In this document: positions 42,463 through 53,214 of the stretch, piece by piece
Position numbering within the stretch: position 1 is the first letter of the stretch
Layout: each line of letters opens with the position of its first letter
Origin: Wyeomyia smithii
Taxonomy: Eukaryota; Arthropoda; Insecta; Diptera; Culicidae
Length of the DNA: 64,000 nucleotides
Reading direction: 5' to 3'
NCBI RefSeq assembly: GCF_029784165.1
Contig: NC_073694.1
Span: 159,374,995-159,438,994 of the forward strand
Translations under genes and position numbers: made by a program
Notes under the pieces: generated by a model
Told to the model about the DNA's origin: nothing
The model's input: only the letters and a program-made list of their open reading frames with translations
Databases searched by the model: none

Positions 42463-43957
42463 GTGATGGCGCAAAATTGAATGAAACGGTGATGTATGCA
42501 GCATTTTACTAAAATCATCATCAGAACGGTAAGGAAATTGGCAGTCGTTGATGATATTTGCTCTTGAGGCATGTTACGCAAAACAGAGAACCTTCAAAAT
42601 GTTGAACACACATGTTTTGATAGGAGATGCACTAGATGCTTGGGCAAATATGTTTAGTACGCATTTTCCTTCTATCTCCGACAATTATTTATTCTACCTA
42701 ATTATGAAAAATTAAGAATATTCGCGCTCCATCTATGAGTTGAAATGTTGAACGTTTCGATGCATACATGAATTCATGAGCCATTCAATGTACTAGTTAT
42801 TATGTTCTTTAGAAATTTTTTTATCGTTTACTCATGCTACAAAATACTGTCTGTGGGAACGGAAATGAAGTTGAGCTTCAGCTTAAGAGAGAGTGAAAAA
42901 AAAACCAAATCCAACTCCATTCAAAAACATGCGAAATCTTTTTCCTTTGGACGCGATGACGAGCTCTGAGATTCTGAAATTTGACACTCGCCAACCACAC
43001 AATGCAATATGGTACACTCCAGGATCCTCCCACAAAGCCGTTGAATGCGAAGCTAATAAAATGCACTTCGGCAACCGACAGTGGAAGAATCTCTGCTTTA
43101 GCTCAAAACCAATCATAACTTTTATTTCAATATATTCGATGTTGAACTGAGGTTACCATAATAAAAATTTACACAAAGTTAATTTGAAAAAGAGGACTGG
43201 AATCGCTGACAAATAAACCACCAAATGTTATCTCTACCGAAAACCTGTAAAAATGTACGAGCCAGGAACAATATTGTAGCCGCTGATTTTGAGATGCGTC
43301 TTCAAGTTCTGTCAGTAATCGGTTTAGGGCGCAACATGGAAAAACAATTAATCCATGCTGGAATTTACAGTAACCGCAGTTTGACGTAGAATTACCAGCT
43401 CTTCCTTGAAACTTTACAAGGTCTCCTAAAAACTGGCAGCTTAACGCAATCTAATTTTCTTAAGAAAAAAAACAACAACCACAAACTTCTTTGTTATCGC
43501 TAATGAAAATCGCATTGAGTTGATGTCGTCCAGGCGATTACATAAAACCCGGGACAGATTGGAGTCCCAGATCAGTCATAATCCGAAGCAAGCGTAAGAC
43601 GTGAGCTGTCAAATTCCAAACAAGCAGGAAGTTTAAAAACTGGAAACAAATGCAGTGACGGCTATTACTCATGCTTTGGCCTAACATGGGTCAATCCGAA
43701 GCAAGGTAGGATGAAAAAAACTGAAGCCAAGAAAAAAAAACGAAAAAAGCCATATGCGGAAAATGCGAAGGCGGAGAAGAGCCGAAACGCTCAAATACGA
43801 TTAGAGTTTGCCATTGTGTTCTCTTTTGGGACTACAAGGTATCGTAAAAGAGCCTGCTGAGCGAATAAAATGTGTCAAATCTGGTGCCCTCTCGAACAGG
43901 AAGTGATTGCTCACAGCTAGCGCATTTCCTGTGACTTTTTTTTTCCTGTTCCTGTGA
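42463..43957. other. No confirmed feature
   Basis: Plus ORF 42893-43150 and minus shadows are unsupported. 43500-43950 is purine-rich without a recognised element. Confidence 0.4.
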
Positions 43958-44064
43958 CTTCAAAGTAGTGATGGGAAATATCGCCCAAAACAAACATCGA
44001 TAACAATCGATAATTTCGGGGCGTTAATCGATAATATCGATAAATATCGATAATTTGACAGTTA

Positions 44065-44976
44065 ACGTTTGCGGTAAAAAAAAAATTTCAGATGGTGATG
44101 AAAAAAACTATTTCAGATGGTGATGAAAAAAAAACAAGGACAGATAATTGAGTTGGATAAATTTCCCATGAAAGGTTATCATGTTAGCTTCCTCGCAAAA
44201 AATTTTACGTCCTTGCGTGCGGCCTTCCGGCAGTTAACCGGAACATTCGCCATGGCGGACGAAAACATGCGTGTAGCCATGTTTTTGAACTCTTTTTTTT
44301 TTTTTTCATTAATTCCTCCTCCGTTTTTGCGACAAAATTGTTGGAATCGACCTTGCGCTTCAAGTTTGCCCAGAAATTCTCGATGGGAAGCAGGTGGGGG
44401 ACATTGGGCGGATTCGCCGACTTCGGCACCACATCGATATTCAGCCGCTCCATCTCCTCCGTGCGTCATTGCCTGCAGCTCTGAGACCAGTGGATGGGAC
44501 TGTTCTCCAGATACTTTTTCACTGTTTTAGAGCATGCACCAACCTCTCGGCCAAGTGCACGCAGCGATTTAGCCACTTTTCCCTCGGTATTCCTCTTCAG
44601 CATCCTTTGAAGCTTCTTGTCGCTCAGGGTCGTTGGCCGTCCGAAATCGGGCTTTCTTTCGATGCTCTGATCGTTGTCCAATAGTGTCAAAATGTTGTAG
44701 ATGCCAGAACCGGCATACCCGTTGTCCACAAAGTGCCGCACGATGTTCGTTTTTGACGCGGCGGGGTACCGTTCTTTGAACGCGCACACTTCTGAACAGA
44801 ATAGCTTCACTTTTTTCGCCATCACAGTTAGAGTTTGACTGATAAAGCTGTCAAATTTTTTTTTGCTAACTCATGGGTTACTATGATTGATGATGCATGA
44901 GTAGTTTCGTCAGTGCGATTAAAGGTAAACCCATGAAAAATCGGCAATTTTTGTCCATTGTTTTTACCGCAAACGT
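44065..44976 (-). mobile_element. Mariner-type element (ITmD37E-like), TA TSD
   Basis: Inverted ends ACGTTTGCGGTAAAAA, flanked by TA at 44063-44064 and 44977-44978. It carries the broken transposase described separately and sits inside the hAT-like element. Confidence 0.8.
44179..44822 (-). pseudogene. Mariner transposase, ITmD37E-like, centre deleted
   Basis: From an ATG at 44822 the minus frame encodes the paired helix-turn-helix region: KKVKLFCSEVCAFKERYPAA, FVDNGYAGSGIYNILTLLD, RKPDFGRPTTLSDKK and KSLRALGREVGACSKTVKKY, about 119 residues. Past 44466 an overlapping frame gives NPPNVPHLLPIENFWANLKR, whose glutamate is the last catalytic acid, and a C-terminal tail NMATRMFSSAMANVPVNCRK in a third frame. 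The stretch between, with both catalytic aspartates, is missing. The wording matches the mosquito ITmD37E group as I know it; this is recognition, not a search result. Confidence 0.8.
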
Positions 44977-45029
44977 TATTCGACACATGCAATTTTGCTA
45001 TATAAATTTGGTAAAAACAGAGACAGTGA

Positions 45030-45133
45030 TGGCCCAAACAGAATGGATACGTTTGCGTTGCGTTGACGTCAATTTGACAGTAAATGTATGGGCTAACTGT
45101 CAAATTGCCGCAAACGCAGCCAATTTAAGGCCT
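45030..45133. mobile_element. Harbinger-like MITE, second copy, right end damaged
   Basis: Matches 24513-24630 in inverted order (GGCCCAAACAGAATGGATAC; GACGTCAATTTGACAG; GGGCTAACTGTCAAATT) but the right end lacks about 15 bases of the TIR. Confidence 0.75.
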
Positions 45134-45278
45134 TGAATGACAAATCTTACGATACTGCGAATGATAATTCAAACAACCGGACGAGTTAAACAGTTTGTTT
45201 TGGAAAGTCTTCGGGTTTTACGCCGGGAGTGCTTTCTACGGAGTAGTTTCAAGCCGAAGTTCATTCTGAAAGTTGTAT

Positions 45279-46374
45279 AATAAGGGAAATAATTGAAGCA
45301 GGCAAAATTCTGTCAATTTTTAAATGGCCAAAACTTCACGAAAAATGAATCAATTCTGACAAAACAGGTTTCATTTTACTGGAAAACTGTCCTAGTTTCC
45401 TAGTATTACTTGAGAACTGGACGTGACCAAGGGTCACTGGAAATGTTTCGGATTTCCGGAGTGTGTGCCAAAGTTTACATTTTTGCAACGCGTAGAACTT
45501 CTTCTGACATTCTGTTTAACTTGGGTTTATATGTTGTCAATAAATCAGAATTTATTTCGGGTTGATTGGTAGCCAAAGATTGAAAATTCGCCAAGGAATC
45601 ATTGAGGTATGAATTTATTAAGTATGGGTGTTGATTTTGGCGGTTTTTCCCTGTTGCGTACTAATTTTCTTTGAGCTTGCAGCACTCTAGCAGAATTCAA
45701 TCGAACATTGTGGGTGTGTAGGTCTTATTAAACCAAGCAACTTTGCAAACTTGCGTTTGAAAATTTATCTGGATTAACATTTAAAAAGGCCAGATTATTT
45801 TCACGCGGATTTTCTCTAAAAGGTTATTTATGCAGATTTTCAAATTATCGTGGTTTTTTACGCGAATTTTTGAATTAAAGCGGTTTATCAAGCAGATTTC
45901 TGAATTAATATGGTTTTTTCACGAGGCATGTACCCCCCGTCTAAGAAAATCTAACTGCATTTGAACCTTTTTCTTATGAATCAATATATCTTAGTAAAAA
46001 TTATTTGAACTTTCCTTCAAAAATATAAAAAAATGAGTTTAAGATCCTACTCCGACAAAAATATAATTTTAAAAACAAAAAATGTTTTCAGAAAATATCG
46101 GTGATCTCAGATATTTTTAAATGAAGTATTTTAGATAGACAATTTAGTTGCCTAAAACGTTGTATGCGTTTCAAAAATGTACACTTTGACACACTCTTGA
46201 AATCCGAAACATTTTCGGTGTAGGTTGGTCACACCAAGTTCCCAAGTAATACTAGTATAATACTGTTTTCCAGTGAAATGAATCCGGTTATCAAAATTGA
46301 TTCATTTTTCGTAAAGTTCTGGCCATTTAAAATTCGAGAGAATTTTTTTATCTCAATTATTTTGTCTACCCCTG
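45279..46374. mobile_element. Tc1/mariner-type element with ~240-bp TIRs
   Basis: 45285-45525 and 46150-46374 are inverted repeats (ACGAAAAATGAATCAATT, CACTGGAAAAC, AATGTTTCGGATTTC). The right end reads CAGGGGTAGACAAAATAATT on the minus strand with TA outside (46375-46376); the left end is worn. No transposase is inside. Confidence 0.75.
45787..45926 (+). repeat. ~31-bp tandem repeat
   Basis: About four and a half imperfect units with CGGTTTTTTACGCGAATTTT-type and GAATTAA words. Confidence 0.65.
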
Positions 46375-46379
46375 TATAA

Positions 46380-46900
46380 ATCAGGATATTTTTTGTGCGC
46401 AACAATTTCGTTGATTTGGATTTTTAGTGGAACTAAAAGTTGTTTGTTGGGTGACAGATACTTTAAACTTAAACGATTCCAAGTTAAACTAAACAATTAC
46501 CAGAGAAATACCAATAGACTGCCGCTATGCATGTCCATCATATTATAAGAGTTAGCAAGCCAAAGAAAATGAATTTTATTACAATTTCGTATCATTGCTT
46601 TTTATGAGATGGTGCAAAAAGTTTGGATATTTTTTTAAACTTCTCCAGCACTAAGTTGTCGAATTCATCTGTTCTCAGGAAGCTAAAAACTATAAATACC
46701 TTTTAAGTACCATTATTTCTCAGAAACTCAGTGACACCCGGGGCGAACCTTTACACCACCCCCAACAATGCTAAATCTTGTCGAATAGCAGCACCCAACA
46801 AATATTACCTAGCGACAAAAGCAACTCCTGGGGAAGGGTAGATGAGGTCTCCTTCTTTTGGGTCTCCTCCAGTAACCAGCCGCACTGACTTGTGCTCACT
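46380..46900. other. hAT-like element interior, no feature
   Basis: AT-rich, no transposase motif. Confidence 0.4.
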
Positions 46901-47013
46901 CTTATAATATCGATAATTATCGTTAACGTCAAAAAATTAACGATAATATCGATGCCCTGCATTTATCGATATTATCGATAAGTATCGATAAGTTTCCCAT
47001 CACTACTTCAAAG

Positions 47014-48870
47014 TACTTTATTTATGTCTAGCATTCTGCTCGGATACGGTTCATTTCACAATGATCGGAATACGTGCAAATCAAACGAATCATATTCCGC
47101 CCTGCCCACGCCATGATTTATGTGCTAGTTCTGGTTTAAGCACGTAGTTCAGAGCATCCTATCGGTAATTTTTTTTCCTCGCTTTTGGTCAGCAAACTGC
47201 TCTAGGTCTGAAATTAAGAGGTAAAAGCAACTAGCACGAACAAAGCACAACCAGGGACTAGTGGCGGCTGCTCAAAGACGGAGAGTGTCCTTTCGCAAGG
47301 GCCGAGTCATGCTGCAGTTTCGTTCATCAATTTCTATTTATTGTTATTTAGGAACGCAGTGAATGAGCTTTGACGTGCAGAATGCAATTACACAACACAG
47401 AGCAACGATTCGTTTTGGGAAATATACATCTATTCGGACAAATGGTCTCCCGCCAGGGTTTGTTTGTGCACAGGATTATCGAAAGCTGGATTAAAAAACA
47501 AACTATTGCCGGCCTAATCGCATTTGTCGCCGGGGAAAGAAAAGATGCAGAAAAAGCGATTTGCGAGCGAAAGACAGCATCATGGGTTGGGATGCACGAA
47601 TTTTACGCTCGCATCCGTTACGGTTTGCGACACTGCGACAGTACCATTTGCGGGACGTCGTAACCGTGTCATAACAAATAACGACAAAGACGGCTTTTTA
47701 CCTGAACTTAGTATGCCGGTTGATAGGCTTAAGATGAACGCTTTCATGTATCGAATGCAGGGAAAGGTACATGTTCCTAACCTTGATGGTTGCAAAGGTG
47801 GATAAAAATTAGATTACATTGCAAAATAATGAGAGGGGTTGTTGCTGAGATATAGCTCTGGCGAAAAGGAAAAATATAGTTTTCCGCTTATTGCATAAAC
47901 ACTAGGGTGCCAATCATCGCATGGAAAAAAAGTGACCAAAAATTTAAAAAAGAAACCCTATATAAAATTTTCACCTGCTCGAAAAATAACCCTGTGCGAA
48001 ATTTCTGCTCAAACGGACTTAAAATGGGGTGGCCGAAAAATCACCCAAGGGGAAGGAAGGAGGGTACGTGAAATTTCGGTTTTCGAAATTTTTTTTTCGA
48101 TGCCAAGGTGCATGGAATTAGAATATTTGAAAAATGTTTTCGATTCCAAGTGTCTTAAAAGTACATGAAACGGTGGAAACTAATGAAACATGTTTTTTTT
48201 TATTTTGTTTGAAAATTCTATTCTCTAGGACACTTGTACTTGTTCTTTCGAATGTTGTACCAGACAATTTATTCGTTTTATTTACCACAATAATGTCCTT
48301 TGCGAACACTCGATCGAACACATAGTGCTCTGGCTTATATGATCGGACAACAGCCTGTATCGATGTTATGCAGTGATAATGAGAGTATAGGGATCTCAAT
48401 CAGTTACGCAACACAATTGACTCGTTGTTTCTGGGTTTGCGGCGTTTTGACAGTCCGACCATACATTTTCTGTTTAGTTTTCATCATCAGCACGTGAAAG
48501 TGCCCATTGGCTGAAACTTTGCATAGATGTTTTTATAGGCAAAAGATGCCATTTTGTGCTATTGGTTTAATTTTTTGAAACACAACTCATTTTTGAGAAG
48601 CTATTTAAAAATGCTATTTCGGATAGGTTTTGATGATTACAAATAAAAATTAAAAGAAATGAAAAATTAATTATCCGGAACAGCCCATTTAAAAAAATTG
48701 ATTTTTTTTGATAAAAACTACGAAAGATTGCCTGAACAACGAAACCAGTCATGGAAAAATCAGAAAAAAACCTAAATAAATCCACTTTAATTTGTAAAAA
48801 TAGATTAACATGAACGCTTCAATCCAATAGATGTATATTCACTCTTTAGGTTCTAAAATATTGATGTTGT
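47014..48870. other. No confirmed gene; unidentified ORFs at 47370-47805
   Basis: Two overlapping plus frames (47370-47663, 97 codons; 47524-47805, 93 codons) lie in a less AT-rich stretch, but neither has a recognised motif and they exclude each other. A degraded Harbinger-like MITE trace (TTTGACAG..CCATACATTTTCTG) lies near 48450. The rest is AT-rich. Confidence 0.35.
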
Positions 48871-48872
48871 AA

Positions 48873-49375
48873 TCTATACATATAAAAATGCAGTCCGGTC
48901 TGTCTGTCTGTCTGATCCATATAGGCTCGAAAACTATCTAACCGATCGACGTAAAAATTTGTATGTAGGGGTTTTTGGTGCCGATAAAGGTTCCCATGAT
49001 AGTTTGAGACCCCTCCCTCTTCTCGAAGGGAGGGGTTCTATACAAATGAAGCATGAATTTCTGCACAACTCAAGAACAAACCAAGCAAATGAACCGGTAT
49101 GTGGATGTTTTAAGGGGTAACAAATATGTCTATAATAGTTGGACGCCCCTCCCTTTTCTGGAAGGGAATTCTGCATATCTCGAGAACTAACCGAGTAAAT
49201 GGAACCAAATTTGGCATGTGAATGTTTTTAGGGGTAACAAATATGTCCATAATGGTTCGATACCCCTCCCTATTCTTTAAGGGAGGGGTCCCACACAAAT
49301 GCAACAGAAATTTCGCACAGCACAGAAACCAATCAAGAAAGCACAATCAAATTTCATATGTGAATGTTTTAGACA
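48873..49375 (+). mobile_element. Helitron-like 5' end with short tandem units
   Basis: Begins TCTATACATATAAAAATG after an A, as in many arthropod Helitrons, followed by a GTCTGTCTGTCT run. Then come three to four units of about 117 bp carrying AGGGGTAACAAATATGTC and CCCTCCCT words (for example 49112 and 49230). No Helitron 3' terminus was found, so the assignment is tentative. Confidence 0.45.
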
Positions 49376-50120
49376 CAATCTTGAATTTTAAGATGGTGAC
49401 TTCCGGTGTCTGGCAAACAGCCGGAAATGACCAAATACCATTCAATATGAATGTTTTTGGAACCATCTCCGGAGCCAGAATGTTGCAAGAAGCTAAAAAT
49501 TGACCTCAGGCAGCATTTTCCGGATTCTGGAAAACAACCTAAAATGGCCGATTGCCGTCTAACATGAGTATCTCCGGATCTAGAATGTTACACAACAGCT
49601 GCAATCGACCACAAACCCCATTTTGGATTCTAGGTTGGCGATTTCCGGTTTCTGGGAAACAGCTGAAAATGATCCAACATGGGTATTTCTTCAACCAGAA
49701 TGACGCTCAGAGGCCAGAAATTATCTTAAATACCTTTTTTGAAATCCAAGATGGCGATTTCCGGTTTGTGAAAAACACCCTAAAACAACCAAATACCATC
49801 CAATATGAGTATCTCTGGAACCAGAATGCAATGAGCTAACAATTGACCTCAGGCACCATTTTAAATTGCTAAATGGCAACTTCCAGGAAACTGTCGAAAA
49901 TGACCGAATAATACTCAATATGGATATTTCCGTTATCGAGATGATGCATAGAAGACAAACATTGACTGGACACCATTTTGAATTTAAAGACGACCACTTT
50001 TAGTTTCTGGAAAATAACCAAAATAACTAAATACCTCCCAATATGGTTATTTCCGATGTCAGATTGATGCCAGAAAATCTGCTGAAAATGAGTGAATACC
50101 ACCCAATATGAATATATTCA
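49376..50120 (+). repeat. 118-bp dispersed tandem repeat, ~6 units
   Basis: Recurrent words: AAGATGGCGATTTCCGG, TTTCTGGAAAACA, GAAAATGACC, ATACCACCCAATATG and GGAACCAGAATG. Units differ by 20-30% by eye. Further fragments at 11900-12190 and 55690-55800. Confidence 0.8.
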
Positions 50121-50129
50121 AAATTAAGG

Positions 50130-51425
50130 CGATGTACAAAAGCCAAAAGTCGAGGATGTTGTCATTTTGATAAAACCAAACGTTACAAACGATTTGTTAT
50201 TTGACTTTGATCATATCCTATGGCCGATTCGTCGATCGATCAAAGCTGGTATAGTTTTGAATAGTCTTTGAATTTCTTTTCTTTCCGTAACTTTTAAGCC
50301 ACATGTCAAATTGTTATGAAGTTTGTTATTTGTAAGTTTGAGAGATGACTCGTTCTTATGACACTGGTTATGTTCAAATTAGTCATGTAATCTTTGAGAT
50401 AATAGACTTTCGTTGTTTTATTAACAATTTAATAAATAACGGTTGCTTAAGTTCGAGAATAATCAAATGAAATGGGAACGTATAGGGCAGCAAAACTTTG
50501 AACACGTGGTTTCAAAATTTTTTTAATCATCATTCATCAGTAAACCCTTAACTAGCCCGCTCATCTGATAATAATAGTGTTCAAATCGGTTGTGTAGTTT
50601 CTGAGATAATAAGTTTCGTGATTTTCACAAGTCGGTACATTACAGACGAAGTTACAGTTCGGTTACAGTAAAATTCAATAGGGTGTTATGAGGCAGCTAG
50701 ACTTATTAATTGACACTAATTTTGTGGAAATCGGGTCAGCCATCTCTGAGAAAAGTGAGTGAGTCCAAGTAGCCTTCGGAATATGTTCCTTTTCATAGCT
50801 GGATTTCACATTTTCAAACATAACTGGCAAAGTAATAATCCGATTGCAAAACAACTCAATAGGGTCTTATGGGGCAACTAGACCTTCCATTTGACACTGA
50901 TTTTATGAAAATCGGTACAGCCATCTCTGAGAAACATGAGCGAGATTAAACAGTCTTCAGAACACGTTTCTTTTAATAACTTTTGAACCACAAGTTTAAT
51001 CTTTATAAAATTCAAATGTTAAGGGTATATCCGGTTTCCCGTTTATTTGAAACCAATTCTGTTCAAATTGGTTGTGTAGTTTTCCAGATAATGATGTTTC
51101 ATGATTTTTACTTTTTGCTACATATCCTCTAAAATAAAAATCCGATTACAATAAAATTGAATAGGGTCTTATGGGACAACAAGACGTTTCATTTGCAATT
51201 AACTTCCTGAAAATCGGTCCAGCCATCTCTGAGAAAAGTGAGTGAGAATAAAAATCTGCACAAACACACACACACACACGCACACACATACATTCACACA
51301 CTTACAAAAAATGCTCAGCTCGTCGAGCTGAGTCGAGTGATATATGCCATTCGGTCTTTTGCAGCACTTTTATACTTTCGGTTTTGCAAGTGATTGCTAT
51401 ACCATTCTAGGAGTAAGGCAAAAAT
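50130..51425 (+). mobile_element. 3' region of a retroelement-like repeat
   Basis: Contains three copies of a block marked by AATAGGGTCTTATGGG.CAAC and CAGCCATCTCTGAGAAAAGT (about 50679, 50860, 51159). It then has a CA-rich tract (51260-51300), a hairpin (51310-51335) and a terminal TAGGAGTAAGGCAAAA near 51425. Mosquito retroelements commonly end with a CA-rich tract, such a hairpin and a GGCAAAA tail; family not assigned. No ORF. Confidence 0.5.
51312..51332. terminator. Short perfect hairpin near the element 3' end
   Basis: CTCAGCTCGTCGAGCTGAG forms a 9-bp stem with a one-base centre. In this place it probably belongs to 3'-end recognition of the element rather than to a host terminator. 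Confidence 0.4.
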
Positions 51426-51524
51426 CTGTAATATCTGTATTTTTGGCAATATTCTGTAATTCTTCAGTTCAAAAATCTGTAAAATACAGAAAAATCTGTA
51501 TATGTGGCATCCCTGCTCCCTGGT

Positions 51525-51778
51525 GAGGATGAATATTCCCGACATCAATTTTATTATAAGAAGGACTTATTTTGTCAAGAGGAAGGAGTCTTATCAAAAC
51601 CTCGTTCCTTTTATCAACACCGCGCTACAACCACAATTCCCTGAACAGACACTTAATGCTTCACCTCTAGTCAGTTTTACTATAAGGACTTCAAAATGGG
51701 TTTATTAAGATTCGAATCCACGACCACCCGCTTATCAAAGCGGACTCTGTAACTTTATGGCTACGAAGCTCCCTTAAA
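51525..51778 (-). mobile_element. tRNA-related SINE, best-preserved promoter region
   Basis: Minus strand starts AAGGGAGCTTCGTAGCCATA, with the A-box region, CGCTTTGATAAGCGGGTGG and a B-box GGATTCGAATC (51709-51719). The internal part 51590-51690 is rearranged compared with other copies. Confidence 0.75.
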
Positions 51779-52205
51779 TCTAGGCATAATTAAATAATAA
51801 ACTCATAAACATAAACTTAAATCATAAACTCCTTTCATACAATGGCAAAATCAAACAACCTTTAAACCCTAGAATCCGATTACTATGAACTCCTAAAATT
51901 TCGAAATTCTAAAATCATACGACCTCATTATTCAAAATTAAATCATCTCGAAATTCCTGAATCCTGCAAACCTGCAATCCCAAAATTCTAAAGTTCAAAA
52001 TACCCAAAACTATAGAATCCGAAAATTCAAAACTACCATGTATCTAAAATACTAATATCCTGGAATTTTCAACCCCAAAATCAAATCATCATTAAAAACG
52101 TTCCTTAAAATTCTATGAGTATAAATTCAAAAATCAATGCAATACAACACCTACGAATCTTTCAATACCTATGAACCTTAAATCCAAAGTTTTAAACATG
52201 TTGCG
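51779..52205 (-). repeat. Degenerate GGATTTTAG-type array, inverted
   Basis: Words AAATCCTAAA, AATTCTAAAAT and CCCAAAATT recur; this is the complement of the arrays at 18490 and 27040. Confidence 0.65.
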
Positions 52206-52420
52206 ATCTTCAAATGAAAGAGCTTCAAATCCTGTATCCTTTTTATATCAATATCCTTTTTTATAAAGAAGGGCGTGGCTAGCTATGATGACTATTCAGC
52301 TTAGATTGGCTCAAAGGTTACTCCCAAGCATGGTTCCCCAAGCAATCTGAGGGGAAGTGAAAGTCATCAGTCTTCAATCTACGGAATATACCGTGCTTAC
52401 GCTACGCTCAAATCCTGAAT
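52206..52420. other. Insert within the array
   Basis: A block containing AAGGGCGTGGCTAGC and CCAAGCATGGTTCCCCAAGC divides the array. It shares short words with 13080 and 19370 and may be the same repeat family. Confidence 0.4.
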
Positions 52421-52424
52421 TTAT

Positions 52425-52630
52425 AAAATTTTAAAAATCTCGAAATCAATCTCACATTTAATAAATACTAAGATTTTGAAAGTCCCAATTCCCAAGATCG
52501 CGAAATTCTGAAATTTCCAGATGCTGAAAATTTAAATTCTGACATTCAAGTCTCTGAGTTAATATGATTTTACATATTAATAAAAATCCATTAATCCAAG
52601 GATCCTAAAATACAAAAGCACTGATATCGT
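52425..52630 (-). repeat. Degenerate GGATTTTAG-type array, inverted, second block
   Basis: Continuation of 51779-52205. Confidence 0.55.
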
Positions 52631-52645
52631 AAATATACCAAATAA

Positions 52646-52910
52646 CGCTGGTCAACACAGATTTTGCCCTAGGACTCCAACTGAAAAAATTTTTTTTTTT
52701 TGTTTTTCAACTATTCCTGTGAATTTTAGTTTCCCTAAGTAGCTCGGCAGTGCGTCAAAAGGCCGCAGAGTAATTGTGTCTGAAGACTTTACGCATTTCC
52801 GACTTGGCTTGGAACAACAAATCAGCACTAACGATTATTAAGCAATAATTTTTCATATTTTCCACGTTGAGCTCTGGGGTAATTTTTTTTTCGTTTTGGT
52901 TGATCAGTGT
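52646..52910 (+). mobile_element. MITE-like repeat, copy 2
   Basis: Partner of 23255-23558 in the same orientation. It ends GTTGATCAGTGT, the rough complement of its start. Confidence 0.5.
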
Positions 52911-53170
52911 ATTCACCTTATTTCACATTAAAACTTTCTCGAGCTATTTTTCAACATCCTGGGTAACATCCTGGGTAGCTATTTTCCAACATCCTGGTGG
53001 CAAATAGAACAAAAGTTAAAGTTTTCCGCACAATCTGAACAAGTAGAGGTAAAGAAGTTTTTATTTTTAAATAAAGTGTGATGGGACAGAATGAAGTTTT
53101 GATTTTCCAATAGCTATACCAGGAAGGTTACCATGGTTTTTTTTTGCTATATTGATATTTCTTAAAATTA

Positions 53171-53212
53171 TCCAAATATATAATACTACATACGTAGTTT
53201 TATATATTTGGA
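53171..53212. repeat. Near-perfect 18-bp-arm hairpin
   Basis: CCAAATATATAA.ACTAC and its complement around ATAC. Confidence 0.7.
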
Positions 53213-53214
53213 AA

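Larger units (their letters stand above)
43966..47005. mobile_element. hAT-like element with perfect 8-bp TSD and TATCGATA-rich ends
   Basis: Ends TAGTGATGGGAAA and TTTCCCATCACTA, flanked by CTTCAAAG at 43958-43965 and 47006-47013. An 8-bp TSD with TAGTGATGGG-type ends fits hAT. The terminal 100 bases on each side are packed with ATCGATA words (two full TATCGATA on the left, four on the right). No hAT transposase is readable. Three other elements lie inside (44065-44976, 45030-45133, 45279-46374). Confidence 0.85.

Noticed and set aside
44117..44684. Plus ORFs of 96-137 codons
   Set aside because: Opposite strand of the mariner transposase pseudogene.
51709..51778. tRNA gene suggested by A- and B-box-like motifs
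   Set aside because: The sequence does not fold as a tRNA by eye and belongs to a SINE found in several copies.
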